A stretch of 64,000 bases of DNA from positions 248,001 to 312,000 of the forward strand of contig NZ_JABBYG020000008.1 in NCBI RefSeq assembly GCF_012935325.2. The letters are read 5' to 3'. Source of the stretch: Paenibacillus sp. PL91. GTDB lineage: Bacteria > Bacillota > Bacilli > Paenibacillales > Paenibacillaceae. Positions 26,009 to 37,800 of the stretch are shown one piece after another (position 1 is the first letter of the stretch; every line of letters begins with the position of its first letter). The translations under genes were made by a program, and so were the position numbers. The notes under the pieces were generated by a model. That model saw only the letters and a program-made list of their open reading frames with translations. It did no database searches and was not told the DNA's origin.

Positions 26009-27649
26009 ATGAGTAAACGTGTAAAGAGTATGTTTGTGCTAATCGTTGCTGCGGCCATGCTTATCGTAACAACGGCCGGGTGCACGAAAGGGAATGTTCC
26101 AGTGGGAGAGGAGAAAGATCCCGAGAAAACGACAGGGTCAGAGGTTTCTCAGGAAAATTCGGAAGGGGAGGCAGCGTATCCGATTAGCGGGGGGGTAAAA
26201 CTGAAATATTGGCTCCCGTTGGCTGCAAATACATCGGCTAATTTCAAAAATATTGCGGAAACGGAATTTGCAAAAGAACTAAAAAAACGTACAGGCGTGG
26301 AAGTAGAATTCATTCATCCTGCAGCTGGCACTGAAAATGAACAGTTTAATTTGATGATTGCCTCCGGTGACCTGCCTGATATCATTTGGTACAACTGGAC
26401 CCAATACCCCGGAGGACCGGAGAAAGCGATTTCCGATGGTGTCATCACCAGGTTGAATGATTTGCAGCCAAAGCAAGCGCCGAATTTGTCCAAGTATTTG
26501 CAGGATAATCCGGACATTGACAAGATGGTCAAGACGGATGAAGGTAGCTACTATTCATTCCCATTCATTCGCGGTGATCAAAAGTTGCTCGTATCGGCGG
26601 GGCCGGTTATTCGTAAAGACTGGTTAGATGAGCTAGGACTTCTGGTACCGACGACGATGGACGAATGGCATACGATGCTTACGGCATTCAAAGAAAAGAA
26701 AGGGGCGGAAGCTCCGTTTAGTCCATATTGGAATATTCAGGCTGTTCTGTCATGGGGAACATTTATCGGTGCCTACGGGACTACCAAAGGCTTCTATACG
26801 GATGAAGGACAGGTTAAGTACGGACCGATTGAACCGGCGTACAAAGAGTTTCTTACTACGATGAATCAGTGGTTTTCCGAAAAATTGCTCGACAATAACT
26901 TCGCCACACTGGATACGAAAACGGTGGATGCCAACATTATGAATGGCAAATCAGGCGCAACCGTTGCCAGTGCAGCCAGCGGCGTGGCGAAATGGACGAC
27001 GACTATGAAGGACAAGGATCCCAAATTCCAGGTCATCGGCGCTCCGTATCCAGTATTGAATAAGGGGGAACGACCGCAGTTTGGACAATATTCCTTACCA
27101 TTCACTAGTTTCGGGGCGGCGATTTCAGCCAATAGCAAGAATAAAGAAGCGGCTGCTAAATTCTTGGACTTTCTGTACAGCGAAGAGGGGATGCGGCTCG
27201 CCAACTTCGGCATTGAAGGCATAAGTTACACGATGGATAACGATAATCCTGTCTTTACCGATCTGATTCTTAACAATCCCGACAAATTGCCGATTAGCCA
27301 AGCGATGGCAAAATACACGTTGTCGCATGATATGGGGCCGTTCATTCAGAATCCGGATATCATGCAGACAATGATTCCGGTACAGGCAGAAGCGGGAGCG
27401 ACATGGATCAATACGGATGCGGCGAAGCATTTCCTTCCGCCAATCTTTGTTACCAACGAGCAGCAGGGTGAGATGGCAAAAATTATGAATGAAGTTACGA
27501 CCTATGAGAATGAAATGTTACTTAAATTCATTATGGGTTCGGAACCGATCAGCAATTTCGACAAATACGTAGAGCAAATGAAAAAGCTAGGGATTGAAAA
27601 AGCGATCAGCATGCAACAGGCTGCGCTGGAACGATACAACAATAGATAG
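26009..27649 (+). CDS. LplA/YtcQ-like substrate-binding lipoprotein, locus B
   Basis: A 546-residue lipoprotein with the lipobox TTAGC near residues 23-27, an acidic linker, then a solute-binding fold of the long LplA/YtcQ type (VKLKYWLPLAANTSANFKNI; FNLMIASGDLPDIIWYNW; KDWLDELGLLVPTTMDEWHTML). This class imports polysaccharide fragments together with LplB and YtcP permeases, which follow. ATG 26009 is preferred over the in-frame ATG at 25991 because GGGGGAGG lies between them at the proper distance. As in locus A there is no ATPase gene. Confidence 0.88.
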   Translation: MSKRVKSMFVLIVAAAMLIVTTAGCTKGNVPVGEEKDPEKTTGSEVSQENSEGEAAYPISGGVKLKYWLPLAANTSANFKNIAETEFAKELKKRTGVEVEFIHPAAGTENEQFNLMIASGDLPDIIWYNWTQYPGGPEKAISDGVITRLNDLQPKQAPNLSKYLQDNPDIDKMVKTDEGSYYSFPFIRGDQKLLVSAGPVIRKDWLDELGLLVPTTMDEWHTMLTAFKEKKGAEAPFSPYWNIQAVLSWGTFIGAYGTTKGFYTDEGQVKYGPIEPAYKEFLTTMNQWFSEKLLDNNFATLDTKTVDANIMNGKSGATVASAASGVAKWTTTMKDKDPKFQVIGAPYPVLNKGERPQFGQYSLPFTSFGAAISANSKNKEAAAKFLDFLYSEEGMRLANFGIEGISYTMDNDNPVFTDLILNNPDKLPISQAMAKYTLSHDMGPFIQNPDIMQTMIPVQAEAGATWINTDAAKHFLPPIFVTNEQQGEMAKIMNEVTTYENEMLLKFIMGSEPISNFDKYVEQMKKLGIEKAISMQQAALERYNNR

Positions 27650-27728
27650 CATTATGGCTGTCGGCCGGGGGGATGGTTTTCTAGTTACATTATCCATCCC
27701 GGCCTATAAACAAGGGGAAGGTGTAAGT

Positions 27729-28658
27729 ATGAGTGTGCAAGTCCATGAGACACTGCGCAGTAAAATTCGCAAGGACTGGCTGAAAAACTATTCATTGTAT
27801 CTCATCGTTTCGCCAGTGCTCCTTTACTATATTATTTTTCATTATATGCCGATATATGGTGCAATTATTGCTTTCAAAGACTTTGTGCCGACCAAAGGCA
27901 TATGGGGAAGTTCATGGGTTGGATTCGAACATTTTCAAGAATTTTTCAACAGTTATCATTTCTGGCGCATTCTTAAAAATACGCTTGTCATTAGCTTGAC
28001 TTCACTCGTTTTTGGCTTTCCGGCCCCGATAATTTTGGCTTTGCTGATTAATGAAGTTAAAAGCCGCTTTTTTTCTCGGTTCATCCAAACGGTTACTTAT
28101 ATGCCACATTTTATTTCACTGGTCGTGGTGTGCGGCCTGATCATCGACTTTACTCGCGATACTGGAATTATTAATACGATCATCGCTTTTTTCGGTGGTG
28201 ACACAGAAACGATGTTGAATAAGTCGGGCTATTTCGTTCCCATCTATGTATCTTCAGAGATTTGGCAGGAGATCGGTTGGGGATCGATTATATATTTAGC
28301 TGCGATGGGCTCCATTGATCCGCAGCAGTATGAGGCGGCTACGATTGATGGCGCCGGACGTTGGAAACAAACGCTCCATGTTACACTTCCAGGAATTGCT
28401 CCAACCATCATTATTCTTCTCATTCTAAAGGTTGGAGGCATTTTGAGTGTAGGCTATGAGAAAATCATTTTGCTCTACAATCCGGCCATTTATGAGTCCG
28501 CGGACGTTATCTCAACCTATGTATTCCGGAAAGGTTTGCAAGAATTCGCATGGAGCTTCAGTTCTGCCGTAGGTTTGTTCAATTCCACCATTAATTTTAT
28601 ATTACTTATCGGTGCGAATTGGCTTAGTAAAAAAATCAATCAATCAGGTTTATGGTAG
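27729..28658 (+). CDS. LplB-type sugar ABC transporter permease
   Basis: A 309-residue permease with six helices. It carries the family stretch FHYMPIYGAIIAFKDFVPTKG after helix 1 and the EAA motif YEAATIDGAGRWKQTLHVTLPGI near residue 205. The open frame extends upstream to 27594 inside the previous gene, but ATG 27729 is the likely start because GGGGAAGG precedes it and the residues upstream do not look like a permease N-terminus. It pairs with the next gene to form the transmembrane channel. Confidence 0.9.
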   Translation: MSVQVHETLRSKIRKDWLKNYSLYLIVSPVLLYYIIFHYMPIYGAIIAFKDFVPTKGIWGSSWVGFEHFQEFFNSYHFWRILKNTLVISLTSLVFGFPAPIILALLINEVKSRFFSRFIQTVTYMPHFISLVVVCGLIIDFTRDTGIINTIIAFFGGDTETMLNKSGYFVPIYVSSEIWQEIGWGSIIYLAAMGSIDPQQYEAATIDGAGRWKQTLHVTLPGIAPTIIILLILKVGGILSVGYEKIILLYNPAIYESADVISTYVFRKGLQEFAWSFSSAVGLFNSTINFILLIGANWLSKKINQSGLW

Positions 28659-28670
28659 GAGGAAGACAGA

Positions 28671-29546
28671 GTGAAAACAAGCATCAGCAGAAAAGGATTT
28701 ATTGTCGCAAATGTACTAATACTCTTGCTGCTTTCATTAGTTACCGCTTATCCAATCCTGTATGTATTGTTCGCATCGCTAAGCAATCCAGCAGATTATT
28801 TGGCCCATCAGGGGTTGCTGCTGAAACCGGCCGGCTTTTCGCTTGAAGCATACAACTTGGTGCTAGAAAACCGGATGATTATGAGCGGGTACTTGAATAC
28901 AATTATCATTGTTGTCACCGGAGTTACATTCAACTTGTTTATGACTTCGCTCGGTGCCTATTTTTTGTCCCGCAATAATGTGTTGTGGCGCAATCCCATT
29001 ATGATGATCATTGTGTTTACAATGTTCTTTGGCGGCGGCTTGGTTCCTTATTATTTGACGGTCAAAGGTCTTCATCTGGACAACACGTTGTTAGCACTCA
29101 TTATACCGACAGCCGTCAATACGTTTAATCTAATATTGATGCGAACGTCATTTATGAACATACCGGAGGAGATAATAGAATCTTCAACAATGGATGGGGC
29201 TACACATTTGACGGTATTATTCAAAATCGTCTTGCCGCTGTCCCTACCCGTCCTAGCGGTTATGGTGCTTTATTATGGAGTCGGCCACTGGAATGCCTGG
29301 TTTAACGCGATGCTCTTTATACGCGATCGAGATTTGTATCCGCTGCAGCTTGTATTACGAGAAATCCTGGTGCAAAACAATACCGAAGCCATGTTAGTCG
29401 GAACGGATTCATTCGATAAAGGATTAGTGGCTGAGACGCTCAAATATGCTGTCATTATCGTTGCTACTGTTCCGATTTTGGCCCTTTATCCGTTTTTGCA
29501 AAGGTATTTTGTGAAAGGCATGATGATCGGAGCATTAAAAGGATAA
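28671..29546 (+). CDS. YtcP/LplC-type sugar ABC transporter permease
   Basis: A 291-residue permease starting with GTG at 28671 behind AGGAGGAAG, 12 bp after the LplB gene. Six helices are visible, with the EAA loop EEIIESSTMDGATHLTVLFKIVLPLSLP around residue 165 and the terminal motif YFVKGMMIGALKG that is characteristic of YtcP/LplC subunits. Together with the preceding two genes it makes up an importer for polysaccharide fragments; its ATPase must come from elsewhere in the genome. Confidence 0.9.
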   Translation: MKTSISRKGFIVANVLILLLLSLVTAYPILYVLFASLSNPADYLAHQGLLLKPAGFSLEAYNLVLENRMIMSGYLNTIIIVVTGVTFNLFMTSLGAYFLSRNNVLWRNPIMMIIVFTMFFGGGLVPYYLTVKGLHLDNTLLALIIPTAVNTFNLILMRTSFMNIPEEIIESSTMDGATHLTVLFKIVLPLSLPVLAVMVLYYGVGHWNAWFNAMLFIRDRDLYPLQLVLREILVQNNTEAMLVGTDSFDKGLVAETLKYAVIIVATVPILALYPFLQRYFVKGMMIGALKG

Positions 29547-29572
29547 AGATTAACAGTGAGGGAGGCAAGGCC

Positions 29573-31750
29573 ATGAATGAAGAAATGAACCAGGGAAAGT
29601 CGATATTTCAGGCAGGGGTTACAGACCCTGCTGGAGTGATCGCTTGCGTAACGGAGCGGATGCTTGAGACTCGTTCGCGAAAGACGATTCGGCTGCGACC
29701 ATACATGGAACAACTTATCAAACAGAAAACGCCATTCGGACCGTATGAAGCTGATTTTACGGCTTGTTGGCCTGACGCGAAGGAAGGCTCCATTGCTTAT
29801 GCTGCAGCCCGATTTCATGCCGACCGAGAGCAGGATGTCATCCTTACTGCAAAAGGCAGCTCGAAGCTGTGGTTCAACGGTGAGATGTACGCTGACACAC
29901 AGACGATTCCCATAAAGATGAAGCGAGGGTGGAATGTACTGCTTCTGCAATGTGTAAGGGATCGCCAACGCTTTGGATTCGATCTTATTATTGCATTTCC
30001 GAGGTATCCGGGAATGTGGGCCAAAGACTATTTATTTTCAACGCGTCCAACGTTTCCGCAGCGGGTGCTGCAAGGTGAGGAAGGATTTGCCTACACCGGT
30101 CCTTTCGTTCCGGAGGCCGGCGGGCAGGGCAGTCAAACGTTACTAAATCTTGAAGCAGAAGCGTTGTCGGGTCAGTTCTCCTCGTGGGAGCCAGCTATTT
30201 CTGCACAGACAGGGCTTCAGTTCGCGGATTTTTCAGAAATGTACGGTCCGAATACTGCTTGTGCTTATGGAATGACTTATTATTCAAATAATGATAGCGC
30301 TTCCTTAATGTTGTATGTCGTGCATGAAGGCGGGATTAAAGTTTGGATTGATGGTATGGAGGTGTATCGTTCAACTGCTGCCGGTCAGATTCAAATCGAG
30401 GTTGTTTCAACTAACCCACGGGGACAAGTGCTTATTAAATGTGTTCGTCATGCTGAGGCAGGCAGATGGGGATTTAAGGCGGAAATTACGGATACTGCGA
30501 CCGGGCAGAGGGCGGATGGAGTACCCGAATTGGACTCCATGCGCGGCGATGACGCACGTTGGCTGTATATAGGGCCATTTGGCCATTCGGGAGTGGAAGC
30601 GGAAGGACTGCTGGATCAGAAATTTGAAATAGAGATGGCTCCAATAGGCTTTGAGAATCTGTATGCTACAGATAAAGATGAGGCTAAAGCTTACTGGCGC
30701 CTTGCATCTCCCGACACCTTTGTCAGGCCTTATTTGGACTGCTTCTTTTTTGGCCAATGGTTTTATGCCATCCAGGTTGGACTGTACGGGCTGTTGCAAG
30801 CGGCCGAAACGATAGGGTCAACCGAGATGATTCGTTATGCAACGGATAGCATGGCTGTCATGGCCCAGTATCATGATTATGCGCTCTGGGACGCCAAGCG
30901 CTACGGAGTGCCGTCTTTAATTCCGCGCGCTCAGCATTTGGAGGAGCTTGATCCATGCGGCGCGATCGGCGTTATGTTTATCGAAGCCTATAAACGCACA
31001 GGATGCGAATCCATGCTGCCGGTAATTGATCGGATAGGCAATGCCGTCATGAATGACGTACCTCGGATGCTAGACGGCACGTTTTATCGGGTCGAAACGA
31101 TGTGGGCGGATGATTTTTTTATGAGCTGCCCGTTTCTCGTACGAATGGGTGAATTGACGGGGGATACCCGTTATTTTGATGAGGTCATACGTCAAGCCAC
31201 AGGCTTCCACAGGCAGCTATGGATGCCGGACAAACAGTTGTATGCTCATATTTATTTTCCGCTGGAGGATGTGAATAGTCGAGTACCTTGGGGAAGGGGA
31301 AACGGATGGGTCATTTTTGCATTAACAGAAATACTGCTTAACCTCCCAAACGAATATCCGGAGCGTGATAAGCTTCTCCAGTTGTTCAAGGAACTGGCAG
31401 CAGGTATTTCTTCCTATCAGAATCAATCCGGAATGTGGCATCAGGTGTTAAATGAAAGCGCTTCATATGAGGAGACCTCATGTACCGCAATGTTTGTATT
31501 ATCTCTCGCAAGAGGAATTCGCTTGGGGTGGTTGGATAGTGAATATTTGGAGGTGGTGAATAAAGGCTGGCTGGCTTTATTGCATCATTGTATAGATGTT
31601 GAAGGAAATGTATATGGCGTATGTCTCGGTTCAGGTTGTGCAAAGGAATCTTCCTATTATTTCGATATTCCTACTTATATCAATGATGATCATGGTACAG
31701 GCATTATTCTGCTGGCAGCGGCAGAAATGATCTTACTGAAGGAGAAATAG
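29573..31750 (+). CDS. GH105/GH88-type unsaturated uronyl hydrolase with N-terminal beta modules
   Basis: A 725-residue protein without signal peptide. Two beta-sandwich-like modules occupy about residues 60-150 and 230-310, each with a LWFNGEMY or VWIDGMEVY strand and a GWNVLLLQC or GQVLIKCV strand. The GH105/GH88 (alpha/alpha)6 barrel covers about 370-725, with TMWADDFFMSCPFLVRMG, VPWGRGNGWVIFALTEIL, SGMWHQVL and ETSCTAMFV. These enzymes remove the unsaturated uronic acid left on oligosaccharides by polysaccharide lyases, so a lyase must act first; the next gene is a good candidate. Typical GH105 proteins have about 370 residues, so the N-terminal half is an unusual addition. GGGAGG precedes ATG 29573. 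Confidence 0.8.
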   Translation: MNEEMNQGKSIFQAGVTDPAGVIACVTERMLETRSRKTIRLRPYMEQLIKQKTPFGPYEADFTACWPDAKEGSIAYAAARFHADREQDVILTAKGSSKLWFNGEMYADTQTIPIKMKRGWNVLLLQCVRDRQRFGFDLIIAFPRYPGMWAKDYLFSTRPTFPQRVLQGEEGFAYTGPFVPEAGGQGSQTLLNLEAEALSGQFSSWEPAISAQTGLQFADFSEMYGPNTACAYGMTYYSNNDSASLMLYVVHEGGIKVWIDGMEVYRSTAAGQIQIEVVSTNPRGQVLIKCVRHAEAGRWGFKAEITDTATGQRADGVPELDSMRGDDARWLYIGPFGHSGVEAEGLLDQKFEIEMAPIGFENLYATDKDEAKAYWRLASPDTFVRPYLDCFFFGQWFYAIQVGLYGLLQAAETIGSTEMIRYATDSMAVMAQYHDYALWDAKRYGVPSLIPRAQHLEELDPCGAIGVMFIEAYKRTGCESMLPVIDRIGNAVMNDVPRMLDGTFYRVETMWADDFFMSCPFLVRMGELTGDTRYFDEVIRQATGFHRQLWMPDKQLYAHIYFPLEDVNSRVPWGRGNGWVIFALTEILLNLPNEYPERDKLLQLFKELAAGISSYQNQSGMWHQVLNESASYEETSCTAMFVLSLARGIRLGWLDSEYLEVVNKGWLALLHHCIDVEGNVYGVCLGSGCAKESSYYFDIPTYINDDHGTGIILLAAAEMILLKEK

Positions 31751-31804
31751 AAAAAATGAAAGCAAATCTTTACTAGGTTACCATTTTGAAGGGGGGATGG
31801 CGGC

Positions 31805-34800
31805 TTGAAAAGATTAACGTATGGTCAATTAAAAAAGAAATGTATTTGTTTTCTAGTCATTACGATCTTATTAAGTACATTTGGAATTCCAGGTGTGCCC
31901 GGAATGGAGGTAACTGAAGTGAAGGCAGCTGCTGTTAATTATATTCCTGCTGCAGATGCTACAGTACGCGGCGGAACTTTTGTGAACACGAATTATGGGA
32001 GTGCAGGCACTCTCGAGGTGAAAAATGATACGAATGAAACCTATTCCCGCAAATCTTTTTTACGTTTCGATTTTTCGGATTTTCTGGATAATGACGTACA
32101 ACAAGCAAAAATAAAGATTCATATTATAGCAAAGGGAATCGATGCCAGCCGAACTGTAGGTATTTATGGCTTATCTGATGCGGATGAAGACTGGGAGGAA
32201 GGGAGCGTTACCTGGAATAATGCCCCCACATCGGCTACATTGCTTCAGCAAATTAATGTTGCAAGCACCGACTCTGTAGTGGAATTCGATGTTACTGATT
32301 TTATTAAAAACCAGATGACAGATCGGACAGCGGCCTTTATGCTAGCTGTCGATAGTGCTGCTTCCTCTGAAAGTCACGTCAACTTCTATTCCAAAGAATC
32401 GAACATGAAGCCGGAACTGATTATGACTGCACAAAATTACAGCACATTCACGTCTCTTCGTCTAGTACTGACCAATCGGAATATAAATGTAAGCGGAGCG
32501 ACGGAGTATCGCGTGGTTGCAACTACTGATAAGGGTAAAAAGGTGGACGTAACGGATAATGCTTCAGTTTCTACTGTGCAAACAGATAAAATTAAAGTGG
32601 ATACCGAAAAGAAAAAGATTACGGGCCTTAGTGCCGGTGTCGCTCAAGTATCCGCTGTTCTCGGAGGACTTAGACAATCCTCTGTCTTGAATATTAATAA
32701 CTTTGATGAAACGCCGATCCGGGTCGCCGGCCAAGTAGTCGTTAATGAAGATTTCGAGGGAGCTACTCCATCCTTTGTACCGTCTAACGATGCGGCTATC
32801 GCTGTTGTAGAAGAAGAATCGGGCAACCATGCTCTAATGATCGATGGAATAGGTGGAATTAAACGCACCTTGGATATTGAAGGCGATTATGGAAATTCAG
32901 ATGCAGATTCCGAATATATGCTTGAAGCGGATGTTAAGCAGTTAAACAGTAACGCTGGTAGCAATGGGGGGATTTCGTTTCATTTGCGGAACAGCGGTGA
33001 TAACAAAGATTATGTGTTTCGTTATATGGATACGTTGAAATACAATGCTGCTACGCACAAATATGACGCAGCCCAGCCGGCTTATCGAGATCGGATCGGC
33101 ATTTCCCGCAACAATGCAAATGCACTAAATGAGTGGTATTACGGCGCGTTTAGTTCAACTGAGGCAGGGATACTTAATAAAACTAATCGTAGCTTTAATG
33201 ATACCTATGTTAAAATGTCGGCGATGATCAGTAATCGGCTCATTTCCCAATATCCATATGACGGTTCGCCATCATCGATGTTTGATAATCTAGTTTTCAG
33301 TATTAACGCACCAGACGGCGTGAAGAGAGTTAGTACGACAACCCTCATTGGAGAGAATGATAATTTATCCGGTGTCGATTTTGTAAGCTCAGGCAGGTAT
33401 TTAACTACATTGACCAAAGGAAAGGCATATTTGCAGACTGAGAATACGAAAGCCTACTTTGACAAGCTTAAAATTACGAAACTGCACATGGCTCGGGGAA
33501 TACAACTGTTTATTAAGGATGCGATTGTCTCCCCAGGTCAGACGACGGGCTTTGAAGTAAGAGCATATACTTCGGCATATTCTTATACGGTCATACCCAA
33601 TGATAAAGTGACTTTCAGTTCTCTGCCGGCTTCACTTGGTTTTGATCAGGAAGCTGGAACAATGACGCCCACTGTCGCAGGTGAGTATGAGATTACCGTT
33701 ACAGCTGCAGATGTCATGAACCCGTATAAAGTAAAGAATTATACAGCTAAACTGACTGTAAACAATGAGGATATTTTTGAATCATTTGGTGAACCAGGCC
33801 TCAGAACTGTGTCTCAACCTGAATGGCTGTCGGTCCCTGGTACAGATTTGGTGATTGATAATGATACTGGCAGTCAGGTTTACCGGCTTTCAAACGGTGT
33901 CAGCAGACTGATGGGCGACGAAGATTGGACCAATTATGAAATTGAAGGTAAGATCAAAATCGTAACTCCAATGATTGATCTGAAAGATTACAATACTGCG
34001 TTCGAAGTACTGATGCGTCGTAAAGCAATTCAGAATGAATATTTGGGTGAGGGCGGTTTTCCGTTTGTTTACCGGATACTGCACGATAATGATGATAATT
34101 ACATGCGAATTGGCACTTCACCGGGACCTAAAGTAAATGTTGTTGATGACAATTGGCATACTTTTTCCGCCAAAGCCATCAGTAATCAGTATATCTTTTC
34201 TATCGATAATGTGGTTCAGTACTATGCTTCTGGTACAGATATGAGTGGCGGCTTTGCGTTTAGGGCAGAGAATTGCGTAGTCTACATTGACGACATCCGG
34301 ATCAGAAAGCTGGAAGGAGGATCGCTCGCTGAGGGAGAGCCTTCTTCGATTACGGCAGATAAATCGAATGTGGAAGTAAACATTTACGATACCGTTGATT
34401 TGGCAGAGCTGACTGCGATTAAAGCCCATTATGGCGCTGGAAAAACGAAGTACATTACCAAAGATCCTGCGCTTACCTTTAGCATCAACTCAGGGGCGGA
34501 TAAAGCGGAACTGTTTGGCGGAGATACATTTCGGTTCAAACCGAATGCAGCCGCAGGAGACATTGTAACCATTCAGGCTGCTTATCATAATTTGCCGCTT
34601 GATCTGGCATTAACGATAACTGGAGCAGCCCCAGCAATTCCAGAATTGGAATATGTCAAAGGCGGCACGGCAATGAGACAAGAAAATTTACTATACAAAT
34701 TGCGCAGCGCATACGAAAAGTCTGATCGTCCTCCTTATGCCAAGCATTTTATGTACTTAACTGAAATCTTCGGGAAAATGATGTTAAATCCCGAAGAGGA

Positions 34801-37800
34801 AAATTATGATGATGCCGTCAACTGGATGATAGACGAAGTGATTTGGGATGAGGGAAGGCCAAACGGCAGAGCAAATGGAGCAGCGGATTTTTACTTTGCT
34901 CAGATGTTGATTCTCTATAATATGCTTGACGGCAGAGTGAATGTTTCCGATGCGGTATGGCAGAGAATGACTCACTTGTTACAGGAGATTGATTATTCCA
35001 ACCCGACGGAATTTATGTCCGAGAATCATCGGCTCATATATTTTGCCAGCGGCTACCTCGTTAGCGAACTTTGGCCGGATGCGATGATGTGGAACGGAAA
35101 GACAGGGTTGGAAAATCGGACGATGTTTACTGGATATTTGCGCGACTGGATGAATTCTCGTCTGAAGACGGGGATGGGGGAGTTTGACTCTATCAGTTAT
35201 TACGGAATTGATATTGGCGGTTTATCCATGCTTTATACCTTTTCCAAAGATGAAACTGTAAAAAATATGGCTTTCGATATGCTAGACTATCTGATGGCAG
35301 ATATGGCAGTTGATTCGTTAGACGCCAATATGGGTGGCGCTCATGGTCGAACCTATGTCGGTTCACCGAAAACGATGTTGTATGGTCATTCCAATTATGG
35401 TGTGGATTTTCTATTTGATACGGCTATAGTCGATGTGGACGAAGACTATGCGGAGGTTAATGTACAGGCTGGGTTGCTGCCAATAAGCACATATAGACCA
35501 TCGGATGTGCTGTATGCTCTTGCCCGGGATCGAAACAAGAGACTGACGAATAAGGAAAAGAAGGCTGTTTATACGATTCCGGACATCCCTACTAGGAACA
35601 AGACGGAAACGCTGAAGAAGTACACCCATGTGACACCAGAATATACATTGGGTTCGATAGTCCAACAGGAGGTTGCACCTTTTACCAGCCAAGATTTCCA
35701 AGGATTTCAGGATATTCCGTGGTCTCTAACATTCGGGAAATCGATGGATGCGGTTATTTTCGACAGTCATCCAGGCTTGAATGAAACAGATACAGCATCG
35801 CCACATGCCTATTGGAATGGTGACTACAAAAGTATGACCTACAAATATTTTCAAGAAGAAAACGTCATGCTTGGCATGCATAAAATAACGAACTATGCGC
35901 AGTTCAGCCATTTTTGGATTCCCAGAAAGCATTTGGATGAGGTTGTAGAAAACAAGGGCTGGGTATTCGTCAGAAAAAATAACGTGTATGCCGCAGTTAA
36001 GATGCTAAAGGATGGTGTCGTGAACGATATCGCTCAGTATAGCTGGACGAAATCCGGGAGATGGGCGGATATTGAGGCGAAAATTAATTCGCAGAATACG
36101 GCATTTATCTTGGAAGTGGCAGATCCAGAAGAGTTTTCCGGAACGTTCGAGGACTTCATCACAGCCATTCTGGCCAATGAGGTCGCTCATCCGATTACTT
36201 ATGTCATTAACAACGGATATTACGTCCAGTACCAAGGATTGAATGGCAAGTTGATCAAGTTGGACTATAATTCCGATGTAAGAGAGATCGATGGATTGCC
36301 GGTTGATTTCAACGCCTACAAGTCACATGACGCTGTAAGCACCATTAACGGTGAAAATTATATGTCCTCTGAATGGGACTCTGGGGAGATTGTCATCTCC
36401 CATGGCTCGCTGAGCAGAACGATTCGTACCTTTGAAGTGGAGGCGGACACGAACGCTCCTGTGACGACAGCTCTCGTTATGTCGGGTGAGCCGGATGGAG
36501 CGAATGACTGGTACGTAAGCGCGGTTACAGTGACCCTGTCTGCGACAGATCACTTGTCAGGCGTAGCGAAGACAGAGTACAGGTTGGATGGAAGTGACGT
36601 ATGGGAAGAGTATACGGATGTTTTAACCATTAATTCTGATGGTGAGCATACGATCTACTATCGTTCAACGGACAAAGAGGGCAATGTAGAAGAGGAGAAA
36701 AGTATCAGAGTCAAACGGGATACGGTCGCGCCTGTCATTACGGTAACAGGGGTGACATATGATGAGACTTATCCGAATTCTGAGGATATGACACCCCTTA
36801 TTGAAGTGGTGGATGAGGTGTCTGGCGTAGATACTGAAACGGTAACGTTGGATTCGAATGCAGTTCAACCAGGGCCGACAATTTCTCTATATACGTTGCC
36901 GCTTGGTGTTCATAATTATGTCGTGCGTGTAAGCGACAGGGCAGGCAACGAAAGCATTCAGAGCCTTACATTCAAAACCTCAACAAGTATCGACACTCTA
37001 AAGGAACTGGTCACACGTTTTGCAAACGATGGTCAGATCAGCGATACTGAAATTTCCAGTCTGCTGCTAGAGAAATTGGAACAAGAAGATTTGGAGTCCT
37101 TCATCGATGAAGTGCGGGAGCATAGCGAGGAGCTCATTTCGAAGGGCGCAGCAACATACCTCCTGCGAGACGCTCAACACTTGATTGACCCCGGCTCTGT
37201 TCAAGTCCCGAATACACCGACCGAATTACGGCAAACTGGCTCGACCGTAAACACGATTTCACTTGCTTGGGAAGGGGTCGAGGGGGCAACCATTTATCGA
37301 CTTTACCGTTCTGAACAGCCGGATACGGGCTTCTCGAATGTTACTGGTGTGGCGTATGGTGCCTTGACCCACACGGACTCAGGACTTGGGAGCGGCCGAC
37401 TTTATTATTACAAAGTAACGGCGGTTAACGAGGTGGGGGAATCGGTGCAATCGGCTACGTTGTCTGCTTCGACACAGTCGAAGCCGGTTGAACCTTCATC
37501 TAGCCCTACACCGACGCCAAAGCCAACAACGAATACCACACCGACGCCAAAGCCAACAACGAATACCACACCGACGCCAAAGCCAACAACGAACATCACA
37601 CCGACGCCAAAGCCAACAACGAACACCACACCGACGCCAACGTCTAACCCGGGTACCATTCCAAAGCCGACGCCCCATCACGGCACAGAAGGACAGACGG
37701 ACTCTGGCAATGTGAAAACGGTAGCGGTTTCCGATTTGAAGGAAACAGATGAAGGTTTCGTGGAGCTGACGCTATCTGGCCAGCAAACCTCATTGTCCTT

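Noticed and set aside
37408-37659. Minus-strand frame with Val/Gly-rich repeats opposite the lyase-like gene
   Set aside because: It is the antisense shadow of the Pro/Thr linker repeats of the large forward gene.
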